A stretch of 57,079 nucleotides of DNA. It comes from Bryobacteraceae bacterium (GTDB taxonomy: Bacteria; Acidobacteriota; Terriglobia; Bryobacterales; Bryobacteraceae). Below, one piece after another: positions 8,490 to 16,748 of the stretch. The stretch's first letter is position 1. Every line of letters begins with the position of its first letter. A program made the position numbers and the translations under genes. The DNA lies in assembly GCA_025980665.1 (NCBI GenBank), contig JAICXC010000015.1, positions 1 to 57,079 on the forward strand, in the 5' to 3' direction. The notes beneath the pieces are model-generated. The model worked only from the letters and a program-made list of their open reading frames with translations, had not been told where the DNA came from and made no database searches.

Positions 8490-8524
8490 CAGGCTTCAGC
8501 CTGCAACAGGGGCTTCAGCCTCTG
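8490..8524. repeat. Double-hairpin intergenic repeat, copy 1
   Basis: Two adjacent short palindromes. The first is CAGGCT-TC-AGCCTG at 8490-8503; the second is CAGGGGCT-TC-AGCCTCTG at 8507-8524 with one G-U pair. The second copy of the element is at 53431-53468 in opposite orientation, sharing an identical 18-base core with CAGGCTTCAGCC. It lies between two convergent genes and runs into the end of the MFS gene, whose final codons and stop come from it. The form resembles REP/BIME-type elements. No REP-associated transposase gene is in the window. Confidence 0.65.
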
Positions 8525-9842
8525 CCGTGGTTCGAGTTCCCACCACAAACTTCCATGCGATCATCGCAGCCGCCGCGATCAGCGGAGGCACCGCCGCCGC
8601 TAAAAACAAGTCGCCTGCCGACCATCCGTGTCCCAGCAGAATGCTAGCCAACGTCGGTCCGATGATCGCGCCCATGCGGCCCACGCCCAACCCCGCGCCG
8701 ATACCCGTGGAACGCAACTCCGTCGGATAGTATGTCGCTGCCAGAGCGTTGATCGCGGCTTGCCCGCCCGTCACGCATACGCCCGCGATGAACACTACCG
8801 TCGTCAGCAGCGCCAGCGGAATCCATGATTGTCCGATCATCGCGATGTTGATGCTCGCCAGCACGCCACAGGTAACCAGCACCGGCACGAATCCCCACTT
8901 GTGAACGAACCAGCCCAGCGTGAATGCCCCGATGGTTCCACCCACTTGCACCATGGATGCGACCATGGCCGCCGTAGTCTGCGGATATCCCGCGTCGGTG
9001 ACCACCGTGGTCAGCCAGCCTTGCAGGAAATACAGGTTCAGCAAGTTCATAAAATTGACGGTCCACAGCAGGAGCGTACCCGCAGCGCGCCCATCGTGCA
9101 GCAACCGAAAAAACGTCACACCGCCTTTTTTCGGTTCATCCGGGATCACGTACTGCGCCCCTCTCACATCCAAAGTAGGCCGGATACGCTTCAACCAGCG
9201 CCCCAACTGCTCCGCTCTCTTGCCTTGCAATGCCAGAAATTGCAGCGATTCCGGCAACAGCACGATCATCCATACCGCGATCACCAAAGGTACTACCGCG
9301 CCGAAGTAGAACACTGATCGCCACCCAAATCGCGGGAGCAGCCACGCCGCCACGAACCCGCCCAGCGCCGCGCCCGCCGTGAATCCATTTGAGACGATCA
9401 TCATGATCGTGACGCGTGAACGCCGCGGACTATATTCGCCTACCAGTGCCATGGCATTCGGCATGATCGCCCCCATGCCGATGCCGCCGATCACCCGTAC
9501 AATCCGTAACTCTTCAAGCGAATACGCACGCGCCGTCAGCCAGGTGAGCAGCGCATAGAACAACGTGGTGGCGATCAGCACCGGCCGGCGTCCGATCTTG
9601 TCGGCCAACATGCTGCACAGGATGGATCCTATCAACACACCAAGGGGTGCCGCGCTCAACACCGGCCCCAGTTGCACTCGCGAAATGTGGAGTTCAGCGC
9701 TCAGAGCCGGCGCGACGTATCCCAGCGATTGCACGTCGAATCCGTCCATCAGCAGGCATGCGAAACACAGCAGATAGGTGCTGATCTGGAGCGCACCAAT
9801 GCGGCTCTCGTCGATGACGGCTGTGACATCAACTTTCGTCAC
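8496..9842 (-). CDS. MFS aromatic-acid:proton symporter (AAHS family)
   Basis: A 448-residue transporter with 12 predicted membrane helices. The first helix holds LLMDGFDVQSLGYVAPAL, the DGxD motif characteristic of the aromatic acid:H+ symporters (PcaK, BenK, GenK, MhbT). The loop after helix 2 has ADKIGRRPVL, the general MFS motif. It imports aromatic acids, and the neighbouring dioxygenase makes gentisate or a related hydroxybenzoate the likely substrate. Its start overlaps the dioxygenase stop by 14 bases. The last residues AEAEAPVAG and the stop codon are encoded by an intergenic double-hairpin repeat, so the natural C-terminus has probably been replaced. Confidence 0.9.
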   Translation of the reverse strand: MTKVDVTAVIDESRIGALQISTYLLCFACLLMDGFDVQSLGYVAPALSAELHISRVQLGPVLSAAPLGVLIGSILCSMLADKIGRRPVLIATTLFYALLTWLTARAYSLEELRIVRVIGGIGMGAIMPNAMALVGEYSPRRSRVTIMMIVSNGFTAGAALGGFVAAWLLPRFGWRSVFYFGAVVPLVIAVWMIVLLPESLQFLALQGKRAEQLGRWLKRIRPTLDVRGAQYVIPDEPKKGGVTFFRLLHDGRAAGTLLLWTVNFMNLLNLYFLQGWLTTVVTDAGYPQTTAAMVASMVQVGGTIGAFTLGWFVHKWGFVPVLVTCGVLASINIAMIGQSWIPLALLTTVVFIAGVCVTGGQAAINALAATYYPTELRSTGIGAGLGVGRMGAIIGPTLASILLGHGWSAGDLFLAAAVPPLIAAAAMIAWKFVVGTRTTAEAEAPVAG

Positions 9843-10848
9843 GTAAATTTTCCTGTTCTCGCAAAAGTCCTAATGCCTTTTGCACCGGGCGATCCGAGAA
9901 GCTAAACAGCACCGCTTCTCCTTGGTTCTCTCCGTGTGTCTGGTGCGACACTGGGCACCACGAGGGCACCACGAACACATCGTTCTTGCCCCAATCGAAT
10001 TCGACGCCGCCGATGTTGCTTCGTCCCGACCCCTCCGCGACGCAATACACCGCCGCATCCGTCGAACGGTAAGCCGCGCCTCGGAATCCCGAAGGCAGCA
10101 ATTGCAAAAACGCGCCTATGGTCGGCATAGGATAGCCTCCGGTCGCGGGATTCGCGTATTGCATCTTGATCCCGTGGCACTCATGCAGCGGCCCGTTACG
10201 ATACAGCCGATCCAACGCTTCGCGGCTCCGCGCGTAGGAAAAATTGAAGAGTATCTCTGCGTCCGCTTCCGGTCTCCTGACTGGCTGGAATTCACCGGGA
10301 TAAGACTCCGCGAAACTCGTGCCCAGCATATTTACGATCGGAACGTCCAGACCATCCAGCCAAATCACTGGCGATTCTCCCGGATTCCCGTGATCGTGAT
10401 AAGTCCACGACGGCGTCAGCACCAAATCGCCGGGATGCATTGTAGTCCGTACGCCGTCTACCGCCGTGTAGCCCTTCTGGCTCTCGATTACGAATCGGAT
10501 CGCCGACGTGACGTGGCGATGCGTGGGCGTGGTCTCTCCGGGGTCGACTAATTGCAACCCGGCGTACACGCTTTGCGTGATCAGCGACGTCCCCCGCATC
10601 GACGGGTTTTCGAGAATCAATACCCGCCGCTCCGCCTCCTGCGGCGTAATCAGACGACCGGCTTCGAGCAGCAGCGCTCGCATTTCTTGGTAACGCCACA
10701 GCGCCGGACTCGCCGTCGGGCGAGGCTGCGCGGGAATCAGATCGCCTAACACCTCCCACAGTGGAGCCGCATGTTTCTGCTCCAGCCGCTGATAATATTC
10801 GCGCCGTTCAGCGGACGTTTGCGGCTTGACGTGAAACGCTGTGCTCAA
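9829..10848 (-). CDS. Gentisate 1,2-dioxygenase
   Basis: A 339-residue bicupin. The N-terminal metal cupin carries THRHVTSAIRFVIE with the HxH ligands and a downstream His in SWTYHDHGN. The phrase PLWEVLGDLIPAQP and the ending with VFVVPSWCPVSHQ are typical of gentisate dioxygenases. The enzyme opens the ring of 2,5-dihydroxybenzoate with O2 to give maleylpyruvate in the cytoplasm. It overlaps the hydrolase gene upstream (41 bases) and the transporter downstream (14 bases), forming a compact three-gene catabolic operon. The 41-base overlap leaves some room for a later start. No regulator gene is adjacent. Confidence 0.9.
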   Translation of the reverse strand: MSTAFHVKPQTSAERREYYQRLEQKHAAPLWEVLGDLIPAQPRPTASPALWRYQEMRALLLEAGRLITPQEAERRVLILENPSMRGTSLITQSVYAGLQLVDPGETTPTHRHVTSAIRFVIESQKGYTAVDGVRTTMHPGDLVLTPSWTYHDHGNPGESPVIWLDGLDVPIVNMLGTSFAESYPGEFQPVRRPEADAEILFNFSYARSREALDRLYRNGPLHECHGIKMQYANPATGGYPMPTIGAFLQLLPSGFRGAAYRSTDAAVYCVAEGSGRSNIGGVEFDWGKNDVFVVPSWCPVSHQTHGENQGEAVLFSFSDRPVQKALGLLREQENLRDES

Positions 10849-11737
10849 TGGGCTCTCCCTCGGACTTTTCTTGATGTGCCGCGCGGACTTTCACTTCCAT
10901 GCTGCCGATCTTCTCAATGGTCGCCGCAATCACGTCGCCCGGCACGATCGGGCTTACGCCTTCTGGCGTCCCCGTGCTGATGATATCGCCTGGTTGCAGC
11001 GTGTAGAAGGACGACGCCATCTCGATCAACTCCGCGACGCCCAGCGTCATGTACTTCGTGTTCGAGTTTTGCTTGACTTCGCCATTCAGAGAAATAGACA
11101 GATCCAGCTGGCCCGGATCCGGGATCTTATCCGCCGTCACCAGCCACGGACCCAGCACCGTATAGCTATCGGGCGATTTGCGAAAGCTGCGATCCTCCTG
11201 CCCGCGAATCGAAATGTCCAGGCCGATGCTGTAGCCCGCCACGTATTGGAGAGCATCCTGGCGGCTCACATTGTTGGCGCGCTTGCCGATCACCACAGCC
11301 AGTTCCACTTCGTGATCGTTGCGGCGCTCCAGGTGCCACAGTCCAATTCCCTCGCCGGGTCCTACCAGCGAGCTGTTGGCTTTGAGAAACAATCCGACTT
11401 GGTGGATGGTCATGCTGTGCGAGGCATTGCCCGCGCTGAGTTGCGAATCGCTCGCAACTTCGCTCAAATGCGCCGCGTAGTTGACCGGCGCCGCTATAAT
11501 TTTCCCCGGGTTCGCCACCGGGCTCAGGAGCCTCTGATTCTCCAGCTCCAAGACCGGCGAACTAGTCGAAATCTCACGAATGCGCGCGATCACCTTATCC
11601 AGATTCGCGATGAGCGGGTCGTAGCCAGGCAAGGGATACCGGTAGGCCGGCAACACCTCCAACGCCGCCGTGACGTCTCTGACTGTTTGGCCATCGACCA
11701 AGCCTAGACGCGAATCCCCGAACCGGCACAAACGCAT
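10808..11737 (-). CDS. Fumarylacetoacetate hydrolase family protein (fumaryl-/maleylpyruvate hydrolase)
   Basis: A 309-residue FAH-fold protein. Metal ligands are visible in EVELAVVIG and further on in YSIGLDIS. The C-terminal loop GDIISTGTPEGVSPIVPGD is diagnostic of the family. In the gentisate pathway this fold cleaves fumarylpyruvate (or maleylpyruvate directly) to pyruvate and a C4 diacid. It is the first gene of the operon with gentisate dioxygenase and the MFS importer. No maleylpyruvate isomerase is seen nearby, so this enzyme may act on maleylpyruvate itself, or an isomerase may be encoded elsewhere. It is divergent from the potassium operon with 88 bases between starts. Confidence 0.85.
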   Translation of the reverse strand: MRLCRFGDSRLGLVDGQTVRDVTAALEVLPAYRYPLPGYDPLIANLDKVIARIREISTSSPVLELENQRLLSPVANPGKIIAAPVNYAAHLSEVASDSQLSAGNASHSMTIHQVGLFLKANSSLVGPGEGIGLWHLERRNDHEVELAVVIGKRANNVSRQDALQYVAGYSIGLDISIRGQEDRSFRKSPDSYTVLGPWLVTADKIPDPGQLDLSISLNGEVKQNSNTKYMTLGVAELIEMASSFYTLQPGDIISTGTPEGVSPIVPGDVIAATIEKIGSMEVKVRAAHQEKSEGEPIEHSVSRQAANVR

Positions 11738-11752
11738 GGAGACATCATATCT

Positions 11753-11816
11753 CTTAACACTTTCTTAACGTCGTCAGCCCTCATCTTGATGCCGCCTTAA
11801 GACCAGTTTCCTTAGC
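11753..11816 (+). promoter_or_regulatory. Candidate KdpE operator: phased CTTAAC direct repeats
   Basis: In the 88-base gap between divergent starts, CTTAAC occurs at 11753-11758 and again at 11764-11769, an 11-base period. Related hexamers are CTTAAG at 11796-11801 and CTTAGC at 11811-11816. OmpR/KdpE-type regulators bind pairs of direct repeats about one helical turn apart, so this could be where the KdpE encoded in this operon acts. The assignment is inference. No convincing sigma-70 boxes could be placed. Confidence 0.35.
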
Positions 11817-11825
11817 CTGGAACTG

Positions 11826-12278
11826 GTGCCACAAGAAATCGTCCGCTTAAAATATGGCCCTTTACCCGCACAGCGGGATGTTTACCGCAGTAGCCGCACG
11901 CTCGATCTCCACGTTATCTTCACCGATCTCCCCAAGACCGCCGCTGCGCTCGCAGCCGCTCGCACGTTGGCCCGCGATCTCGGCGCTCGCATCACGCTGA
12001 TGGCAGCCCAGGTCGTCCCCTACCCTCTGCCGCTCGCAGAGCCTGACGTCCCCGTGGAATTCACCGAGCGCGCCATGGAATCCCTCGCGGTCGACAATGA
12101 TGCCGCCGTCGAGATTTATCTTTGCCGCGACCGCAACGAAGCCATCCGCCGCGTGCTGCCGCCCGATTCCCTGGTGATCTTCGGCGCGCGAAAGTGGCGC
12201 TGGTGGCCGTCTTGGGAAAGCCGCCTCGCCAGGCTGCTACGGCAAGACGGGCGACGTGTCCTTGTCGTCACCATATGA
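11826..12278 (+). CDS. Universal-stress-protein-like small protein
   Basis: A 150-residue protein starting at GTG 11826. After a 20-residue leader it alternates strand and helix: LHVIFTDLPK, ALAAARTLARDLGARITLMAAQVVPY, SLVIFGARKW and RRVLVVTI. This is the pattern of the USP/Rossmann alpha-beta fold. A clear G-x2-G-x9-G ATP motif is absent, so nucleotide binding is doubtful. It is first in an operon with a potassium permease, sensor kinase and response regulator. Classical KdpD has an N-terminal USP-like cytoplasmic region that the kinase here lacks, so this may be a detached sensory partner (inference). Its stop overlaps the permease start (ATGA). Confidence 0.65.
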   Translation: MPQEIVRLKYGPLPAQRDVYRSSRTLDLHVIFTDLPKTAAALAAARTLARDLGARITLMAAQVVPYPLPLAEPDVPVEFTERAMESLAVDNDAAVEIYLCRDRNEAIRRVLPPDSLVIFGARKWRWWPSWESRLARLLRQDGRRVLVVTI

Positions 12279-14518
12279 ATTTACAATCGCAAGCTTCCCC
12301 CGCGGCACAGTCTTCATCGACAACGAAAGTAGTCGTCGCCACCACCGTCGCCCTCACCTTCATCTCCGTCTGGCAGGCGGCCGCCGTCGTGCTGAACGAC
12401 ATGGCCTCGACGATGTACTACATCGGAGGCATTGCCGAGCAGGCCATCGGCAAATCCGCCCCCTGGATGGTGCTGGCGGTGATGCTGTTCAGTTACCTGG
12501 TCCGCTCCGTCTACATGGAAAGCTCCAGCATGTTCGTGCGCGGCGGCGTTTACGTCGTCGTGCGCGACAGCATGGGACCCACCGTCGCCAAACTATCCGT
12601 CTCCGCCCTGGTAGTCGATTACATTCTCACCGGCCCGATCAGCGTGGTCAGCGCCGGTCAGTACCTGGGCCGCCTTCTTAATGAGCTTAGTGCGGCCTTT
12701 CACCAAACCTGGCGCTCGGATCCCAACTCCTTTGCCGTATTCTTCAGCGTCATCGTGACCGGTTACTTCTGGTGGTCCAACATCAAAGGCGTCTCGGAAT
12801 CCAGCACCAAGGCTCTGCGCATCATGCAGGTCACGACGGTCATGGTGGTGATCCTCCTGATCTGGTGTCCGCTCACGCTGGTGATGCGAGGCGGCGCGCC
12901 GTTGCCACCGCTGCCGGCGCCCTCCAACATCCACCTCACCAACGAATCGCTGGGATGGCTCAATGGGACCTTCTGGGCGCAGATTTCTTTCGTCGTGCTG
13001 ATCGTGGCGTTCGGCCACTCGATCCTGGCCATGAGCGGATTCGAGACCCTCGCACAGGTATACCGCGAACTCGCTTATCCGAAGCTCAAAAATCTACGCC
13101 TCACCGCCAACATCGTCTGCACCTACTGTTTGATCTGCACCGGCGTGATCTCCATCTTCGCGGTGATGATCATTCCCGATGCGGTCCGCAGCACCTATTA
13201 CGACAACCTGATCGGCGGCCTGGTGGACAACTTTGTCGGACCCTCGGCCCTCAAGCTCGGGTTCCACGTCTTCGTGGTGATCGTGGGCGTGCTAATTCTC
13301 TCGGGCGCCGTGAATACCTCCCTCATCGGCGTGAACGGCGTGATGAATCGCGTGGCCGAGGACGGCGTGCTGCTCGACTGGTTCCGGCGTCCTCACAGCA
13401 AGTTCGGAACCACCTACCGGATCCTGAACCTGATGGCGCTCTTGCAAATCGCCACTATCATCGCCAGCCGCGGTGACGTCCTTCTATTGGGCGAGGCGTA
13501 CGCGTTCGGGGTGGTCTGGAGCTTCGCCCTCAAAGCCCTGGGTGTCCTGGTTCTTCGTTACCAGCGCCACGATCAGGAATACAAATTCCCAGGAAACATT
13601 ACGCTCGGCAAAGTGGAAATCCCCATCGGCCTGGCGGCCACCACTTCGATTCTCTTCTTAGTCGCCATCGCCAACCTGTTTTCGAAAAAGATTGCCACCG
13701 TATACGGCGTCTCCTTCACCATCGTCTTGTATGTTCTGTTCATGGTCTCTGAACACATCAATGCTCGCAAGAAAAACGAGCATCGTGCGGATCTGGAAAA
13801 GTTCAACCTGGATCATCAGGCCGAGATCGGCGCGGACACTTTGCACGCGCGGCCGGGCAGCATCCTGGTGGCCGTCCGCGATTCCCGCCGCCTGTGGCAC
13901 CTGAACAAGGCTCTTGAGAAAACCAATGTCCGCCGCCACGATGTCGTCGTAATGACGGTTCGTCAGCTTTCCACCGGCGCCGGCGAATACGATCTTCAGG
14001 ATAACCAGCTCTTCGCCCACGACGAGCAGGAACTGTTCTCGCACGTAGTCTCCGTGGCGGAAAAGCAAGGCAAGAGCGTGGAACTCCTGGTCGTGCCCGC
14101 TGTCGACCCGTTCGACGCTATGGTGCAGACGGCCGCCCGGCTCCAGGTATCTAAACTGGTCGTCGGCGTGTCCGCCCGCATGGCTTCCGAAGAACTGGCC
14201 AGCCGCATCGGCCTCGCCTGGGAGAATCTTGCCGAGCCGCGCCACGCATTCTCGTTGGAAATCACTAATCCGGATCGCCCGTCGATCTACGTGAACCTGG
14301 GCCCGCATCCGCCACGGCTTTGGCCGGGAGACGTCGACCGGCTGCATCGCATCTGGCTGCTTCTGTGCGCACAGTCCGGCATCGGATCCAGGCTCCATCA
14401 CCGTGACGTCGTCGGCGTAGCGCTGCAGCGACTGGAAAACGACCTGGAGCGCGGCCGCTATAACGATGTCCTGGATTCTCTCGAGCAGGAAATCCACAAG
14501 CCCCACACCGATACGTGA
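12275..14518 (+). CDS. KimA/KUP-like potassium permease (APC superfamily) with cytosolic USP-like domain
   Basis: A 747-residue protein from ATG 12275. About 12 membrane helices span residues ~18-490, then a soluble region (~500-747) with USP-like strands such as SILVAVRD and SKLVVGVSARM. Residues recalled as lining the K+ sites of Bacillus KimA are all present in matching spacing: Asp42 and Tyr49 (helix 1), Asp115, Tyr116, Thr119 and Ser123 (helix 3), Ser254 and Glu257 (helix 6), Tyr409. This supports proton-coupled K+ uptake rather than amino-acid transport. The gene is coupled to the USP-like gene upstream and followed 22 bases later by the KdpD-like kinase. General databases would probably call it an amino-acid permease. 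Confidence 0.75.
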   Translation: MNLQSQASPAAQSSSTTKVVVATTVALTFISVWQAAAVVLNDMASTMYYIGGIAEQAIGKSAPWMVLAVMLFSYLVRSVYMESSSMFVRGGVYVVVRDSMGPTVAKLSVSALVVDYILTGPISVVSAGQYLGRLLNELSAAFHQTWRSDPNSFAVFFSVIVTGYFWWSNIKGVSESSTKALRIMQVTTVMVVILLIWCPLTLVMRGGAPLPPLPAPSNIHLTNESLGWLNGTFWAQISFVVLIVAFGHSILAMSGFETLAQVYRELAYPKLKNLRLTANIVCTYCLICTGVISIFAVMIIPDAVRSTYYDNLIGGLVDNFVGPSALKLGFHVFVVIVGVLILSGAVNTSLIGVNGVMNRVAEDGVLLDWFRRPHSKFGTTYRILNLMALLQIATIIASRGDVLLLGEAYAFGVVWSFALKALGVLVLRYQRHDQEYKFPGNITLGKVEIPIGLAATTSILFLVAIANLFSKKIATVYGVSFTIVLYVLFMVSEHINARKKNEHRADLEKFNLDHQAEIGADTLHARPGSILVAVRDSRRLWHLNKALEKTNVRRHDVVVMTVRQLSTGAGEYDLQDNQLFAHDEQELFSHVVSVAEKQGKSVELLVVPAVDPFDAMVQTAARLQVSKLVVGVSARMASEELASRIGLAWENLAEPRHAFSLEITNPDRPSIYVNLGPHPPRLWPGDVDRLHRIWLLLCAQSGIGSRLHHRDVVGVALQRLENDLERGRYNDVLDSLEQEIHKPHTDT

Positions 14519-14540
14519 GCCGACCTGATAACGTTGACCC

Positions 14541-16043
14541 TTGAGGTCCACACGAGAAGCCGTTCTGGCAGCCGCCGTTATCGCAATCGCATCCGTTGTC
14601 TCAGTGCTCTTGCGCGACACGCTGGCCCCCACGAATCTGGCCATGGTTTACCTGGGCGGTGTCGTCGTGGTCGCCATGCGTTGCAGCCGCTGGATCTCCG
14701 TGACCGTGTCCTTCCTGAGCGTGGCTGCCTTCGACTTTTTTTGCGTTCCACCCTACCTGACGTTCGCTGTTTCCGATTATCAGTACGTGTTTACCTTCGC
14801 CGGGATGCTAGTGGTCGCGCTGGTCATCAGCACCCAAACTGCCCGGCTGAAAGATCACGCGGCCCAAGCGGCCGTTCGCGAGGCCCGCACCGAAGCTCTG
14901 TACCGCTTGTCCAGCAAACTCGCCGGGGAAACCCGGGTTTTTGAAGCCGCCCGAGCCGCCGCTGCCCTCGCCGAGGAAGTCTTTGGCGCGCGCGTCGTGA
15001 TGTTTTTGCCCGAGGACGGAAAACTCTCCTTTCGCCGCCGTACCTCTGATGTGCTGCCCGTGCCGCCCTCCGAGGAAACGATAGCGCAGTGGGTTTTCGA
15101 TCATGGCCACAGAGCCGGTTTGCGGACAGACGCGCATCCCGACGCCACTGCTCTCTATCTCCCACTGCGCGGTGCGCGCGAAACTTTCGGCGTTCTGGCC
15201 GTCGTTCCAGATGTCGCCGCGAACGTGGAGAATCGCATCTTCGCGCCGGAGCAGCAACAACTCCTGGAGGTTTTCGCCAGCCAGACCGCACTCGCCATCG
15301 AACGAACCACCAGCCAACGCTCCGCCGAGGAAACCCGGGTTCACATGCAGACTGAGCAGATGCGCAGTTCGCTGCTGAGCGCCATGTCGCACGATCTGCG
15401 CACTCCGCTCGCCTCCATCACCGGTGCTGCCTCCACACTGCGCTCGCAGAGCGACCGCCTGCCACTCGAAACCAAGCAGGAGCTGCTCGAAAGCATCTCC
15501 GACGAAGCCGAGCGCCTGAGCCGCCTGGTAGGCAATCTGCTCGATATGACGCGCTTCGAATCGGGCGGTGTCGAACTGCGCCGCGACTTCTATCCGCTGG
15601 AGGAAATCGTTGGTACGGTTCTTCAGCGCATGGAGTCACAGCTCCACGGGCGCACGGTCATCACCGATCTGGCCGAGAATCTTCCCATGGTGTTTGTGGA
15701 CGACGTGCTCATCGGGCAGGTACTGTGGAATTTGCTGGAGAACGCAGCCAAATACACGCCGCCCGGCTCGCCCCTGGAACTCGCGGCCTTTGATGAACCA
15801 GAGGCCGTCATCATTGAAGTGCGCGACCGCGGTCCGGGCATTCCTCCCGGCGAAGAAGAGCGTATTTTCGAAAAATTCTACCGTGGCAAATCCGACAACG
15901 TTCGCGGGGCGGGACTGGGACTGCCCATTTGCCGAGCCATCGTGCAGGCGCATCGTGGAACCATTCAAGCTCTTGGCCGCCAGGGCGGCGGGACTACATT
16001 TCGGATCAGCCTTCCCTCCGAATCAAAAATGGCGTCCACATGA
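14541..16043 (+). CDS. kdpD: Short KdpD-like sensor histidine kinase
   Basis: A 500-residue kinase starting at TTG 14541. The order is a DUF4118 four-helix membrane region (residues ~8-100, including AFDFFCVPPYLTF, typical of KdpD), a linker helix, a GAF domain (~130-255), HisKA with AMSHDLRTPLASI (His284) and a HATPase domain with the N box NLLENAAKYTPPG and a G box near RGAGLGLPI. Full-length KdpD (~890 residues) has an additional N-terminal cytoplasmic KdpD/USP region, absent here. It phosphorylates the KdpE encoded next (4-base ATGA overlap). No kdpFABC genes are in the window; the permease directly upstream is the likely target. Confidence 0.85.
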   Translation: MRSTREAVLAAAVIAIASVVSVLLRDTLAPTNLAMVYLGGVVVVAMRCSRWISVTVSFLSVAAFDFFCVPPYLTFAVSDYQYVFTFAGMLVVALVISTQTARLKDHAAQAAVREARTEALYRLSSKLAGETRVFEAARAAAALAEEVFGARVVMFLPEDGKLSFRRRTSDVLPVPPSEETIAQWVFDHGHRAGLRTDAHPDATALYLPLRGARETFGVLAVVPDVAANVENRIFAPEQQQLLEVFASQTALAIERTTSQRSAEETRVHMQTEQMRSSLLSAMSHDLRTPLASITGAASTLRSQSDRLPLETKQELLESISDEAERLSRLVGNLLDMTRFESGGVELRRDFYPLEEIVGTVLQRMESQLHGRTVITDLAENLPMVFVDDVLIGQVLWNLLENAAKYTPPGSPLELAAFDEPEAVIIEVRDRGPGIPPGEEERIFEKFYRGKSDNVRGAGLGLPICRAIVQAHRGTIQALGRQGGGTTFRISLPSESKMAST

Positions 16044-16729
16044 AGCCCCTTATTCTCTTGATCGAGGACGACGCCCAGATCCGCCGCTTCCTCCGCGCCG
16101 CGCTCGATGCCGAAGGTTATCGGCTGCAGGAAACCGTCACCGCTGAGGAAGGTTTGGCGCAAGCCGCAGCGCGCCAACCCGACCTGATTCTCCTGGATCT
16201 CGGTCTGCCCGATCGCGATGGCCTGGAAGTGATCCAGAAAGTTCGCGAATGGGGGAAGATTCCCATCCTGGTGCTCTCCGCCCGTGGCCAGGAGAAGGAC
16301 AAGATTGCCGCGCTCGACCTGGGGGCCGACGATTACGTCGCCAAGCCCTTCGCGGTGGGCGAACTGCTCGCGCGGATTCGCGCTGCTCTCCGCCGCTCCA
16401 TCAGTCGCGTGGATGGCGTCGGCTCGCTCGTGCATTTCGGTCCAGTCGAGGTCGATCTCGAGAAACGCCTCGTCCGCGTAGGTGGTGAAGGCGTCCACTT
16501 AACCCCCAACGAATACAAGCTGCTTCGGGTGCTTATCCAGCACGCTGGAAAGGTACTTACGCAGCGGCAGTTGCTGAACGAAGTGTGGGGTCCTCAGCAC
16601 ACCGAACAGGCTCAGTATCTTCGCGTCTACATCGCCCAGCTTCGCCGCAAACTGGAGCGAAACCCAGCACGACCGAAATACTTACAGACCGAGCCCGGCG
16701 TCGGCTACCGGCTCGTGCCTGACGAGTAG
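16040..16729 (+). CDS. kdpE: Response regulator KdpE (OmpR family)
   Basis: A 229-residue regulator from ATG 16040, overlapping the kinase stop. The receiver domain has acidic pair ED at 9-10, phosphoacceptor Asp53 in LILLDLGLPDRDG, Thr/Ser in LVLSARG and Lys in YVAKPF. The C-terminal winged helix contains HLTPNEYKLLRVL, LLNEVWGPQHTEQAQYLRVYI and the closing TEPGVGYRL, all typical of KdpE. It likely controls the operon it lies in, through the direct repeats near 11753-11816. It is the last gene of the operon; the next genes are convergent. Confidence 0.9.
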   Translation: MKPLILLIEDDAQIRRFLRAALDAEGYRLQETVTAEEGLAQAAARQPDLILLDLGLPDRDGLEVIQKVREWGKIPILVLSARGQEKDKIAALDLGADDYVAKPFAVGELLARIRAALRRSISRVDGVGSLVHFGPVEVDLEKRLVRVGGEGVHLTPNEYKLLRVLIQHAGKVLTQRQLLNEVWGPQHTEQAQYLRVYIAQLRRKLERNPARPKYLQTEPGVGYRLVPDE

Positions 16730-16748
16730 CGTAGCTCCCGTGAGCCAC

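Noticed and set aside
10841..11707. 288-residue open frame antisense to the FAH-family gene
   Set aside because: It has no recognisable motif, while the opposite strand encodes a clear FAH protein.
11738..11825. c-di-AMP (ydaO) riboswitch ahead of the KimA-like operon
   Set aside because: The 88-base gap is too short for that riboswitch and lacks its conserved segments.
13658..14644. 328-residue open frame antisense to the KimA-like permease
   Set aside because: Shadow of a well-supported transporter gene; no ribosome site or domain.
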